Source: an uncultured Thermoguttaceae bacterium (GTDB lineage Bacteria > Planctomycetota > Planctomycetia > Pirellulales > Thermoguttaceae). From it: a stretch of DNA of 64,000 nucleotides. The stretch spans positions 62,001-126,000 of the forward strand of contig CALKER010000018.1 in the NCBI GenBank assembly GCA_938084835.1, written 5' to 3'. This document shows positions 18,777 to 28,287 of the stretch, piece by piece (position 1 is the stretch's first letter; each line of letters starts with the position of its first letter). Below the pieces are notes generated by a model that saw only the letters and a program-made list of their open reading frames with translations, was not told the origin of the DNA and searched no databases. Both the position numbers and the translations under genes were made by a program.

Positions 18777-20538
18777 AATCAACCCGGCTGAGTTGTAGCT
18801 GATGATTTATGGATTTCGCCAAAAAAAGCCCAATTGTTAAGCAGCCGAGACCCTCTGATCTGGGTCGTAATAGCCGGCCGGTCTCCGTTGGTCCGAACCT
18901 TTTACCTCGGAATCTTCCTGGGCATCAACACCGAACCCAGCTGCGAGGTGGCAGTCTCCCAATGGATGCGTCGGTTACCATTACAAACCAGTCTAACACG
19001 AATGCTTCAAAACGACTACTACCCCCAACTGTCTGATGTCAAGCTTCTCGTTCCAACCCTTCAGGCCAAAGCGGCGCTACCCTCAAGAGGGTAGGCACAT
19101 ATAGCAGTGTGCAGCCCAAGGATCGCGGAAAGCGGCGAAACGCTTGCGGGGGCAAGCCCAAAATTTGTCGCGAGGTCTTTGGGTGACCCACCTCATGGCC
19201 TCCTCCCCATGTCTCACAGCGCTCACGTGGGCCAAAGCATCAGAAACAAACTGAATTCCGGCGAAAACCGCACAAGCCAAATGATTGATGCCACTTCTCC
19301 ACATGAAGGGAATGGGAATTACTCCATCGTTTCCTGCGTGGTCCGCCCAGGTGCCTTCCCCACTTGTTGGAGTGGGAATCAGATTGTCAGACTTCACTGA
19401 ATATCAAGAAATGAAACTTCAAACTTCTCTAATAGCATCAATTATGCTTTTTATCCCGGAATTACTAGTTTACTTTTTTAAGTAGCGAACTGTTCTTCTA
19501 GGAAAGGCTCTTTTGGAGAACCGTACCCGCCCAAAAAAGAATGACCGTTTACATTTGCATCGCTGTACTAACGGTGTTAGATCGCGGCAACCCATCTTTC
19601 GAAAGCGTTTAAGGAATTAACTGCTTGAAAGATAACAATTACGGTCGGAAGGTCCTTTTATACCCCCATGGTATTAATTGCGTACGCCACTATCATGCGA
19701 AACACGAAAAAACGGATCAACATTATGTCGCAATTACTTTCTGCCTATACCGGAAGGTTGCCAGCGCCAATTTATAGCCCTGCAACTTTCCTACTCTCCA
19801 AGGTGCAGGAAAGGGTTGAAATCGGAGCAGAACACCCATCGCGACTTCCCTCACCTTGATAACCCGCAAAACCAATGTTACGCCGTTTCGACGTTTGGTG
19901 CCCTCTGAGGATGGAGTTGCGCGCTGTTTTCCCACCTACGTGACAGTTTTTCACAACCCAACTGAAACCAGCGGTAACAATACACAAAACTGACCGGAGA
20001 GATACACACTCAAAGTTTCTCTAGATTATTTGGATTACCTATTTTTTCATGTTTCCAATTTCGAATAACAATGACACTGCGGAATAGCTGAGCTACCGGT
20101 CGGTTCAGAACTAGCGTCTGCCCTCGACTCTTTAGTTTGCGAGCTCGAGCTCAGAGGCATCTGAGCGCGAAGGGGTACCAAAGGACGAAGGGGCTCACCC
20201 GCAGTTCCGCACGTACGAGCCATGCATCGCAATGATCATCCTTACCGACATTGTCCTATTTCCATAACTGGTAGACTTAGACTCTTCCCGGCTAGCGTTA
20301 AAGTGTTTCCCCGAATATCAACCGCCCCTGGACAAAACCAGATGGCTTGCGAACTGAAACTTTTTTTTCGGGCCTTCGTGCAGGGCAATGCCGGGTGGCA
20401 ATCAAGCAAATCCTTACTGAAAGCTTGCTTCAAAGGCATCCCCTGGTTTCTCTAGAACATAGACAAAGTCGGTCGCACAATTCGGTTAACACTAGTGCGT
20501 TTTGCCCGTTTTGTCGCGGTTACGTAAAGGGATGGGCC
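18777..20538. other. Long gene-poor interval
   Basis: 1.76 kb with no recognisable gene. The longest candidates are a minus-strand frame at 19083-19397 (104 codons) and a plus-strand frame at 19107-19400, which overlap each other and have no identifiable domain. The stretch 19400-20000 is clearly AT-richer than its surroundings. A perfect 18-base palindrome-like element (CTACCCTC AA GAGGGTAG) lies at 19077-19094. It may hold a decayed gene, a small RNA or only regulatory DNA. Confidence 0.5.
19077..19094. repeat. Perfect short inverted repeat
   Basis: CTACCCTC at 19077-19084 and GAGGGTAG at 19087-19094 are perfect complements separated by AA. The two-base gap is too short for a good RNA hairpin, so a dimeric protein-binding site is as likely as a structural element. 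Confidence 0.4.
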
Positions 20539-21387
20539 ATGGGGAAAGCGCATACTTGGGCAGCGCTGATCAATCATGTTAGCGGGCGCTCTGAGAGCGA
20601 ACGGCGGGTCCTGCGCTACTCCATACTGGCTTTTTTGGTTTTGATGCTTGCCGTAGCGGTTGAAGGATGCCAGACAGAATATGACAAAGTGTCGCCCCAT
20701 GCGGCGTCTCCCACCCATGAAGGCGTTAAGTCTTACTTTTTGGGCGAAAAGGGTACCTTCGGCTCGGAGGTAGTGGAGGCATCCGCAGCCAAGAGCGTCG
20801 CAAGGGACTCGGTGCCGGACTCGGGGGCACAGACCTCTCTCGGTGGGTCGCCGCCAAGTTCCCAGTTCGAGGCGGTAAGCGAGGTGCTTTCCGAGAGGGG
20901 TTTGCATCCAGAGTTTGAAGCTATTGAGCCTAACTTACCCCGGGAGGGAAAGGAGTTGGCGTCCGAAACGCCGCCGGCGGGGGCGCGGCCCTATCCCCTG
21001 GGGGCCCCAAGCGCTCGCGCTCCGAATGGTCAGGCTAGCGGCCAGCCACGGGGAGTGCGTCCATCAAGGCCCACCCAAGAAAGCTTCGGGCGTTTGCCAA
21101 TTTTGCTTTCGGCTGGGGTCGCCATTCCCCAAACCTTGCCCACAGGGACCGCCATGGGATTTAGCGTTGATTATCGCTGGGTAGAGGGCCGGCCTGATCC
21201 CTCTACAACCTATTTCTGGGTTATTGAGTCCGCAGGAGCTCCGCCGTTACGTCAGCCTGTCCGCCTGCAGCAACAGGGCACACTTCAGGGCTTCGCACTT
21301 GAGCTGCGTCCGGAACATGGTCCCTTTCACACGCAGATTGAAGATGCTCATGGGCGGCGACTTTCAAGTTCGGTTCCCTTGCGCTGA
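20539..21387 (+). CDS. Putative lipoprotein of unknown function
   Basis: 282 residues from ATG 20539. An in-frame TTG at 20347 would put the signal sequence in the middle, so I reject it. Residues about 25-45 form a type II signal peptide (ILAFLVLMLAVAVEGC) with a lipobox ending VEGC, so the mature protein should be lipid-anchored. The middle is low-complexity, rich in Ser, Pro and Gly. The last 90 residues (FSVDYRWVEGRPD, TTYFWVIES, LQGFALELRPEHGPFHTQIED) look like a small beta-sandwich. No family is recognised. It lies 171 bases before the cytochrome gene on the same strand and may belong with it. Confidence 0.65.
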   Translation: MGKAHTWAALINHVSGRSESERRVLRYSILAFLVLMLAVAVEGCQTEYDKVSPHAASPTHEGVKSYFLGEKGTFGSEVVEASAAKSVARDSVPDSGAQTSLGGSPPSSQFEAVSEVLSERGLHPEFEAIEPNLPREGKELASETPPAGARPYPLGAPSARAPNGQASGQPRGVRPSRPTQESFGRLPILLSAGVAIPQTLPTGTAMGFSVDYRWVEGRPDPSTTYFWVIESAGAPPLRQPVRLQQQGTLQGFALELRPEHGPFHTQIEDAHGRRLSSSVPLR

Positions 21388-21558
21388 GAGCGTGGTTGCT
21401 TCCGGCCGTGGTTTGTAAGCTTACCTTGCCGAAAGCTTCTCTTGAGGCTTGGGGAAAATTCCGGCAAGGAGAAAATTTACGCGTAGGCAGGCGAGAATCG
21501 GCAGTTAAGAGGGTCATCTGTCGTAAATCAAGCCGGTCTTTCTCTCAAGGAGAAGGTG

Positions 21559-24500
21559 ATGGCTCAACCTAACCTTCTGAGTGCGACCTTGGTGTGGTTA
21601 ACGTTGATCGCTAGTGGCCACTTCGCGCTGTCGCTGGAAAGGGCACACGCGGAAACAGGGGCTTTTGTTTCTGCATGGACAAAAGAACAGGTAGAGGCCG
21701 ACTGGCTTCACGCCGACCTTCTGCGCACTCGGAGCGCCACCGTAGCCGGGCCGGTAACCCCAGAGGAAGACGCACGCGGCGGTTGCGACGGACAAATTTC
21801 GGGCCGATGGGGCTTCCACACGGCACGCGAGCCACAACCTTGGTGGCAAGTTGATTTGGGCCATTTGTACACTCTCAAGCGGGTGGTTCTCCACAATCGA
21901 GGCGACTCGTGCGGCGAGCGAAATCGCTTCATCAAGCTCCTTGTGTCCAAAGATGGCGAGAATTGGGAACAAGTTTACCAGCACGATGGTACCATGTTTT
22001 TCGGAGGGAAGTTAGGACCACCCCTCACAATCTCTCTTCGGGGGATAACAGCTCGCTGGGTTCGCGTTCAGCTTCCCGGGACGGACTATCTACATTTAGA
22101 CGAAGTAGAAGTCTATGCCTTAGGGCAAACACGTAACATTGCGCTGGGGTGTGAGGCCACCCAAAGTAGTGTGAGCCCATGGTCCGTTCGTCACCCGATC
22201 CCGGGCCAAAAAGACCGTGTAGACGTGTCGCTCGTCAAGGACACGATCCACAAGGGCACGCAGCTTGCCCGAAAGTTGGCGGAATTAGGTGTCGATACGC
22301 GGAAAGCTCTGGAGAAACTTGGAGCCTTTGAGAAAGAATTAGCCCGATGGGCAGGCAAGTCGGCTGGCTCATTACCAGCCGGCCGTCCGCCCAGGGAAGC
22401 TCCCAAGCCACAAAAATGGAACGAGGCCCACGCCCAGGATGACGGAACCCTGCTTGCACTTTATCAACAGATTCGCTGGACCATTCGGGACCTCGCTTTT
22501 TCAAATCCCCTACTGGATTTCCACAAGATTTTGTTCGTCAAGCGAGCCCCGCCTGCCTTTCCGCACATGTCGGACCAGTACTACGGGTGGTGGATTCGCC
22601 CTGGTGGTGGCATCTATGTGCTGGAAAACTTTAAGTCCCCGGAGGCGCGGGTGCGTTCCCTCACTGAGGGCTGGCCGACTGGAAGCTTCCTTGATCCGGA
22701 CATTTCCTACGACGGGGGCACCATCGTGTTTTCCTTCGCGCGGTACTACCCGGGGACCTTCGCGATTGCCAACAAAGTGGACAAATCTAACCTTCCTGAA
22801 GACAGTTTTTACCACTTGTACGAAATGACCATTGACGGCCGCGAGATCCGTAAGCTCACTTGGGGCAAATACGACCACTTCAGCCCACGGTATCTTCCGA
22901 GCGGAGACATTGTCTTTTTGTCTACGCGTAAAGGGCTAGCGCTTGCAATCGGTCCCTGGAGTTACCGACAAGAGCTGTGTGATTCTCGCGAACCGGGCGA
23001 AGTGGACGCCCGCCCGGATAGCTACGTACGCTGTGGAGGAGACAATTGGCGGCCGGTGCCTGTGTTCACTCTGCATCGGATGGATGCCGCCCGAAGGCGA
23101 ATTTGGCCAATTTCCGCATTTGAGAATTTCGAATGGACGCCAGCGGTGGCTCCCGACGGGAGAATCTTTTATGCGCGCTGGGATTACATCGATCGCTTCA
23201 ACGGACCCTTTATGAGTTTATGGTCAACAAATCCGGATGGAACGAATCCCCAGCTTGTTTATGGCAATTTCACCTATCGACCACAGTGTGTCTTTGAGGC
23301 TCGGCCAGTGCCTGGCTCGGCGAAATGGTTGTTTGTCGCGGCAGCGCATCACAGCATCTTGGGCGGAAGCCTCGTGCTTTTGGATCGCGCACGCGGGACG
23401 GAATTTGATCGGCCCATCGAGCGGGTCACACCAGAGGTATGTTTCCCGGAAACAGAAGGCTGGCCGGATCACTATTTCGTCAACCCTTATCCTCTATCGG
23501 AGGACTTCTATTTGGTAGCATGGAGCGATCGTCCTTTGCCTCAGCATTCGTTTATGACTGACGAGCGTAATCCGGTCAATCCGACCGGCATCTATCTACT
23601 GGATCGCTTCGGCAACATGGAGCTGCTGTATCGCGATCCGGAAATCGGAAGTTTTTACCCGCTCCCGATCCGTCCGCGCCCGATGCCGGCTCAGGTTCCA
23701 GATCGCTTTGTTGCATCCACACCCGGTCCAGGTTACTATTTCGTTAAGGATGTTTACCGCGGGTCAGAGGAAATCCCTCGGGGGACAATCCGGGAAATTC
23801 GGATCGTGGGAGTGCCGCCTAAAGTGCAGCCGCATATGAATGTTCCCCCCTTGGGAGTTTCCAAGGAAGATCCGGGAAAATACGTGATTGGATCTGTACC
23901 GGTAGCCGAGGACGGGTCCGCCTACTTTGCCGTACCCGGCGGCGTACCCGTGTTTTTCCAGCTGGTGGATGCCGACGGCTTTGCGGTTCGCACCATGCGA
24001 AGTTTGACCTATGTCCAGCCGGGACAGACCTTGGGCTGTGTGGGTTGTCACGAAGGTCGTGAGGAAGCTCCGGCCGGCGATTTATTCCCTCAGGCCATGC
24101 GTCGGCCGCCGGTATTTCCGGAACCGGGCCCGGAGGGTTCCTGGCCATTGCGTTACGATCGCATGGTCCAACCGGTGTTAGACCGGCATTGTGTCGAGTG
24201 CCATCAGCCAGAGGCACCGACTCCCGCAGCCGCCTTCGACCTTCGGCCTGAAAAAAGTTACGACAGCCTTTTACAATACGCTAACGGTGATCTAGCAAAA
24301 CTTGCGCACGAGCGCGATCACTCGCTGCCTGGTGATTGCCCAGCCAGACAAAGCCGACTCGTCGCCTTTCTGCAAAGCGATCCGCTCCACCGTCAAATCC
24401 CTCTCTGTGTGGAGGATTGGACCCGTCTCACCACATGGATGGACACCTACGCTCAGCGGCAAGGTCATTTTAGTGTGGAACAAGAACAGGAACTGGAGGA

Positions 24501-24582
24501 GCTTCGCAAGTGGTGGAGCTCGCTACGTCCGCACAGGGCCTTCACAGCCCAGCGCACGAAGGATCAGGTCGTGCACGAGTGA
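21559..24582 (+). CDS. Exported c-type cytochrome with discoidin domain and hydrazine-synthase-alpha-like domain
   Basis: 1007 residues from ATG 21559 after AAGGAG. The signal peptide ends near AHAETG. A discoidin (F5/8 type C) domain covers about 45-195 (PWWQVDLGHLYTLKRVVLHNR, WVRVQLPG). A PD40-type beta-propeller follows at about 330-700 (ISYDGGTIVFSFAR, HFSPRYLPSGDIVFLSTRKG, FSPR-like repeats). The region around VPPKVQPHMNVPPLGV and PVAEDGSAYFAVPGGVPVFFQLVDADG resembles the middle domain of hydrazine synthase alpha subunit. It is followed by two haem c sites, CVGCH (Cys827) and CVECH (Cys878), the second in a planctomycete-type cytochrome segment. Hydrazine synthesis itself is unlikely, because the beta and gamma subunits are absent here. 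Probable role: surface or periplasmic electron transfer or ligand binding. The stop overlaps the next gene's start. Confidence 0.85.
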   Translation: MAQPNLLSATLVWLTLIASGHFALSLERAHAETGAFVSAWTKEQVEADWLHADLLRTRSATVAGPVTPEEDARGGCDGQISGRWGFHTAREPQPWWQVDLGHLYTLKRVVLHNRGDSCGERNRFIKLLVSKDGENWEQVYQHDGTMFFGGKLGPPLTISLRGITARWVRVQLPGTDYLHLDEVEVYALGQTRNIALGCEATQSSVSPWSVRHPIPGQKDRVDVSLVKDTIHKGTQLARKLAELGVDTRKALEKLGAFEKELARWAGKSAGSLPAGRPPREAPKPQKWNEAHAQDDGTLLALYQQIRWTIRDLAFSNPLLDFHKILFVKRAPPAFPHMSDQYYGWWIRPGGGIYVLENFKSPEARVRSLTEGWPTGSFLDPDISYDGGTIVFSFARYYPGTFAIANKVDKSNLPEDSFYHLYEMTIDGREIRKLTWGKYDHFSPRYLPSGDIVFLSTRKGLALAIGPWSYRQELCDSREPGEVDARPDSYVRCGGDNWRPVPVFTLHRMDAARRRIWPISAFENFEWTPAVAPDGRIFYARWDYIDRFNGPFMSLWSTNPDGTNPQLVYGNFTYRPQCVFEARPVPGSAKWLFVAAAHHSILGGSLVLLDRARGTEFDRPIERVTPEVCFPETEGWPDHYFVNPYPLSEDFYLVAWSDRPLPQHSFMTDERNPVNPTGIYLLDRFGNMELLYRDPEIGSFYPLPIRPRPMPAQVPDRFVASTPGPGYYFVKDVYRGSEEIPRGTIREIRIVGVPPKVQPHMNVPPLGVSKEDPGKYVIGSVPVAEDGSAYFAVPGGVPVFFQLVDADGFAVRTMRSLTYVQPGQTLGCVGCHEGREEAPAGDLFPQAMRRPPVFPEPGPEGSWPLRYDRMVQPVLDRHCVECHQPEAPTPAAAFDLRPEKSYDSLLQYANGDLAKLAHERDHSLPGDCPARQSRLVAFLQSDPLHRQIPLCVEDWTRLTTWMDTYAQRQGHFSVEQEQELEELRKWWSSLRPHRAFTAQRTKDQVVHE

Positions 24583-25466
24583 GTGAACGACGTTACCGTA
24601 TCCAAAACACTGTCGTCTGGTACCTGATGCCTACGGTGTGTTTGTTGGCTCATACAGGGTTTTGCTTTGCTCAAGAGAAAATCATCCAAATTCACCGCGG
24701 CATCGAGCTAAAAACAGAAGTGCGCTACAAGCCGCGACTCGTCCGCCTTTACTTCGTGAAAATTGACCTGAAAACGCCCGGATTGATTTGGGACGTGGCT
24801 GTGGGACCGGACCCCGACGGGGACGGCCCCAGCGAAGCCTCGCTTGTCGACCCGGTTCGGTTGGCCGAATCGGCAGGTTTTCTTGTGGCAATCGCCGCTA
24901 ATGCATGGGGCATGCTTCCGGCCAACACCACTCATCTCCCAGATGGCGCTTCTGGAATCTCGCTCCTACCCCCCGTCGTCAACATTTCTGGCTGGGTGAA
25001 AACCAAAGAAGGCACGATTAGCAAACCAGAGCCTGGCCGATGGTCTTTCTGGATTAACTCCGAAGGGTTTCCCGAGATCGGAAATCCATTGGAAGAGCCG
25101 CCGGCACGGATAGCGGCCTCTGGTTTTGGCCCTTTAATTCTTCAAGGCCGGATTGTAGTCGCACAAAGTGCCGTTCCAGAAGTTCAGTCGGGCGTGGCGA
25201 TCGACCCGGGCCGCTCTTTCGTTCTCTTTGCGGTGGCCGATGGGCGACGTCCGGGGTGGAGCCAGGGGCTTACCCCGTACGAGTTCGCGGAGATACTTCG
25301 AAGCCTAGGAGGTACCGAAGCGATGAGGTGGGATTCGGGCGGAACCGCAGCCCTCCTGGTACGACTCCCAAATGGGCAAGTCACGGTCGTCAATCGACCT
25401 TCAGATCTCTTCGGCCCACGACCCGTTCCCGTCTTAATTGGGGTGAAGCAGGCTCCAAAAGGATAG
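24579..25466 (+). CDS. Exported phosphodiester glycosidase-like protein (NAGPA/DUF2233 domain)
   Basis: 295 residues from GTG 24579. This start overlaps the upstream stop as GTGA, the usual layout for translational coupling. A signal peptide (TVVWYLMPTVCLLAHTGFCFAQ) precedes a NAGPA-type domain. RLYFVKIDL, LVAIAANAWGM, ASGFGPLILQGRIV, SFVLFAVADGRRPGWSQGLT and MRWDSGGTAALLV correspond to the conserved blocks of the family, the last to the DGGGS-type motif. In animals the family removes GlcNAc from phosphodiester-linked mannose; bacterial members act on cell-wall or exopolysaccharide glycans. The tight coupling suggests it works with the cytochrome-like protein. Confidence 0.85.
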   Translation: MSERRYRIQNTVVWYLMPTVCLLAHTGFCFAQEKIIQIHRGIELKTEVRYKPRLVRLYFVKIDLKTPGLIWDVAVGPDPDGDGPSEASLVDPVRLAESAGFLVAIAANAWGMLPANTTHLPDGASGISLLPPVVNISGWVKTKEGTISKPEPGRWSFWINSEGFPEIGNPLEEPPARIAASGFGPLILQGRIVVAQSAVPEVQSGVAIDPGRSFVLFAVADGRRPGWSQGLTPYEFAEILRSLGGTEAMRWDSGGTAALLVRLPNGQVTVVNRPSDLFGPRPVPVLIGVKQAPKG

Positions 25467-25915
25467 GCTCTTCACCGTACACTCCCGCACCGTTGTAAAC
25501 CGGGGTCTGTCAATACTTTAATCCAGGCATCCTTGGGGGGTCGGTTAGGCACATATTTAAAGAGACCTCTTACAAGACTCCTGTCTGCCGATAGACAACC
25601 CTTTGGGGTTTCATGCAACGCGTCAACTCTCACGAAGGGAGGTTCTATCAAGGAGCCATTTGGGCGGGAATGGGAAAAGAACCAGGCCAAAAGGCGAAAT
25701 AAGTCCCCCCTTTCCGCCGGTCACGCGGGCGGAACTTGTTTACAAAACCAGGCGCAAAGCAGCCACGACTAATTGCTATGCGAGTGCCAAAAAGACTAAG
25801 CACAATTAAGATTTGGATCAGCCCAAAACTGGTGACAAGTTCGGACGGCATTTCGCTCTTGATGTGAGGCCGGCAAAATCCGAGCACGAAGTCCCCAATA
25901 GTTTTGGCCAATTGA
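25467..25915. other. Intergenic between convergent genes, nothing recognised
   Basis: About 0.45 kb between convergent genes. No terminator with a T-run is visible and no gene is supported. Confidence 0.45.
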
Positions 25916-27340
25916 TTATTGAGGAGCAACTCGCCGGCCAAATCGCCTCCGCAGCAGCCACAACCCGGCAGAGACAGCCAAAGCACTAATACCCAGCACG
26001 CCCGTTCCCGGCTCGGGGATCACGAAAGGAGGCTCCCCGACTCCAGAAGAGCCCCCACGCGTTCCTACTCCACCGCCCCCTCCCCAGAACCCACCGGAAC
26101 CGGGCAAACTAAACCCCCGTCCCAGCGAGCCTCCGAAACCCGTGTATCCATAGGTATCGTAGCGGCTCGGTGTGGAGCTGAAACCAACCGGAGTCACCTG
26201 CCCCGCCGCACACCCACAGTGAGCCTCCTCAGGTGACAATGCATAACTGCAGTAACCGCCGGCAGCAACAGCCACAAAACCAGCCCCAAGCGGCATGGTG
26301 GCACCATCAGGTTCAAAACCCCACGCCACTACCGAGCCGTCACTTCGCAGTGCCACGCTATGGTACAGTCCCCCTGCCACAGCACGAAAATCCTTGCCGG
26401 CAAGCGTTGACGCTTGCCCAAACTCATTAGCACCCCACGCCACAATGGAGCCATCTTTTCGCAAGGCCAAGCTGTGAAATCCTCCTGCCGCCACGGCCAC
26501 AAAATCGTTACCTTCGGGAGGAGTAGCTTGCCCGTAGTCGTTCGAACCCCAGGCCAGGATCGAGCCGTCTTCTCTCAACGCGAGACTGTGAAAAGCTCCT
26601 GCCGCAATGGCGACGAAGCCGGCCTCGCTAGGAGCCGCCAATTGATTGTGGTGATTGGCTCCCCAAGCAATGATTCTCCCATCCCGAGTCAAAGCAAGAC
26701 TGTGATAACCGCCTGCGGCGATGGCTACGAAGTCCTTTCCCGGCGGGGGAGTCGCTTGTCCGAAATCATTGGCCCCCCACCCGACGATTGTGCCATCGGC
26801 CCTCAAGGCCAAGCTATGGAATCCGCCCGCCGCGACAGCCACGAATCCTGTACCCGCCGGGGCACTTGTCTGACCATAAGAGTTATCCCCCCAAGCCACA
26901 ATCGATCCATCAACTCTTAGCCCCAACGCGTGATACCACCCCCCGGAAACTGCTATGAGGTGCTCACGACACAGATTCGCAAAATCCCCACCACAACCCC
27001 ACCCCCAAGAGACGAGAAATCCGCCAGGCGTCGGAGGTTTTTCCTCAAATGAACCAGGTATCACCGGCGAACCCAATAACTTGCGAATATCCTCCGAATC
27101 GAGCCGAAAAATAGGCTCCGAACTCCCGGGATACGACGGGCGTATGGCCACAATCGGGGCTTCCGAAGTTGCATCCTCAGCTATTCCACCGGAAACCGTA
27201 AACAAAGCAAAAAGGCCCACGGCTCCCAGTCCGCACGACAACAACGAAATTGTGCGGCCCCCACCTGGTCGTGGATGTTCCAATCCTCGAGGCCATAACC
27301 GTTTTGAACCGTTAATCATGACCTTATCCCAGCGCGGCAT
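25916..27340 (-). CDS. Exported RCC1-repeat protein with PEP-CTERM anchor
   Basis: 474 residues from ATG 27340; ATG 27319 (MINGSKRLW) is an alternative and neither has a good Shine-Dalgarno. A hydrophobic signal (LLSCGLGAVGLFALFTVSGG) precedes seven RCC1-type blades of about 37 residues. Each runs close to VAVAAGGFHSLALRxDGSIVAWG followed by NxxGQ and a Thr/Pro segment, predicted to close as a beta-propeller. A Gly-rich linker leads to VIPEPG, a hydrophobic helix (LGISALAVSAGLWLL) and RRRFGRR, a PEP-CTERM sorting signal read by exosortase. The protein should be surface-exposed or part of exopolysaccharide-linked envelope material. The partner is unknown. Near-identical blades suggest recent internal duplication. 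Confidence 0.88.
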   Translation of the reverse strand: MPRWDKVMINGSKRLWPRGLEHPRPGGGRTISLLSCGLGAVGLFALFTVSGGIAEDATSEAPIVAIRPSYPGSSEPIFRLDSEDIRKLLGSPVIPGSFEEKPPTPGGFLVSWGWGCGGDFANLCREHLIAVSGGWYHALGLRVDGSIVAWGDNSYGQTSAPAGTGFVAVAAGGFHSLALRADGTIVGWGANDFGQATPPPGKDFVAIAAGGYHSLALTRDGRIIAWGANHHNQLAAPSEAGFVAIAAGAFHSLALREDGSILAWGSNDYGQATPPEGNDFVAVAAGGFHSLALRKDGSIVAWGANEFGQASTLAGKDFRAVAGGLYHSVALRSDGSVVAWGFEPDGATMPLGAGFVAVAAGGYCSYALSPEEAHCGCAAGQVTPVGFSSTPSRYDTYGYTGFGGSLGRGFSLPGSGGFWGGGGGVGTRGGSSGVGEPPFVIPEPGTGVLGISALAVSAGLWLLRRRFGRRVAPQ

Positions 27341-27797
27341 AAAATCCGATGCATATCCCGCAAGTTCTTCCCACCCTGGATTTTAATCACAACCGATCCT
27401 GATTTCCACTTTTTTGATAGCTCTAAGGGCATCAAATGGTGGGGCGGCACAAGGGGAGGATCGCGCTCTGAGGCCTCTCCTCCGGGACGACGAGACGGAT
27501 CGCGCGGCAAAATCCAGGTAAGAACGCACCTCCCAAGCTTATTGGGGGCACCTAGTTCGCTAAATTTGCATCCTTTCCACGATTGTTTGCACGATTGTTC
27601 GATTACCTCCACAGATTGGCTTAGGATGCCCATGTTTAGGGGACAAGCGTAACCAATAAGAAGTTATTTCCGCACGCTTTTCATTTGACGACGCCCAGTT
27701 CTCCCGCGGAGACCGCTAGAAAACGCTCAGGCGCGGAGCGCCCCAACTCTAGGGAACCGAACTTAAACGGCTGTTAGTGTTGAGATCGACGGACTTA

Positions 27798-27834
27798 CCG
27801 GTCGGATCCTCAGCGTTACTAAAGGACCGACCGG
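27798..27834. repeat. Inverted repeat, 11-pair stem with one bulge
   Basis: CCGGTCGGATCC (27798-27809) can pair with GGACCGACCGG (27824-27834) with a single bulged A; the loop is 14 bases. No T-run follows, so this is a structural or binding element rather than a classical terminator. Confidence 0.5.
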
Positions 27835-27969
27835 GAGATACCCCCTGAAAGCACCGGGACATGCCCCAGAAAAACGCATAGATAACAGAAGACGATTATT
27901 AACTATAAGCACAGCTGATTTACAGTTCACACGATTTAGGCTTTACTCTCGCGTTCAACCATCACCCAG

Positions 27970-28105
27970 AGCCGAATAAAGCTTCAAAACGACTTTCGGC
28001 TGCCTATTTAAATCGCCGCAAAGGTTGACACAGAAAGCCAATGGGGGCTCCATCGGAGCCCCAACACCCCCAGACTTTCTTAAGAGAGCCAATCGGCCCC
28101 CATTG
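27970..28105. other. Possible structured RNA element upstream of htrA-like gene
   Basis: Three nested or alternative helices are visible. AGCCGAA (27970-27976) pairs with TTCGGCT (27995-28001). GGGGCTCC (28044-28051) pairs with GGAGCCCC (28055-28062). CAATGGGGGC (28039-28048) pairs perfectly with GCCCCCATTG (28096-28105), which is mutually exclusive with the previous one. Mutually exclusive helices in a region upstream of a gene are what a switch would look like. No known riboswitch core is recognised. Confidence 0.35.
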
Positions 28106-28287
28106 TTCGACTGCTCCAAGCCCGCGACGGCGGGGAAAAGCCTCCCCGGGGCGGCTCCAGTCAAGTTCCGAGCTCAATTCTGACGATTAGATTGTGGCCG
28201 TCCTAAACAAAGCCGTGCATCGTAAATGCCAATATATCACTTAACCAATCGCTTAAGAAATCAATCCTAGAGTAATAGCCGCGCGCA

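Larger units (their letters stand above)
27341..28287. other. Divergent intergenic region rich in hairpins
   Basis: About 0.95 kb between the divergent RCC1 and HtrA genes, so it should contain both promoters. It holds at least four strong hairpins (listed separately) between 27798 and 28105, a GC-rich stretch to 28160, and no supported gene. A 69-codon minus-strand frame at 27955-28164 starts with TTG and is not called. Confidence 0.5.

Noticed and set aside
19083..19397. 104-codon minus-strand ORF in the large gap
   Set aside because: No domain, no clear start, and a competing plus-strand frame over the same bases.
27738..27760. Single copy resembling the CRISPR repeat (GCGCCCCA...GGGAACC)
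   Set aside because: There is no second copy about 61 bases away and the match is short, so chance is likely.
27955..28164. 69-codon minus-strand ORF
   Set aside because: TTG start, inside a hairpin-rich leader, no recognised product.
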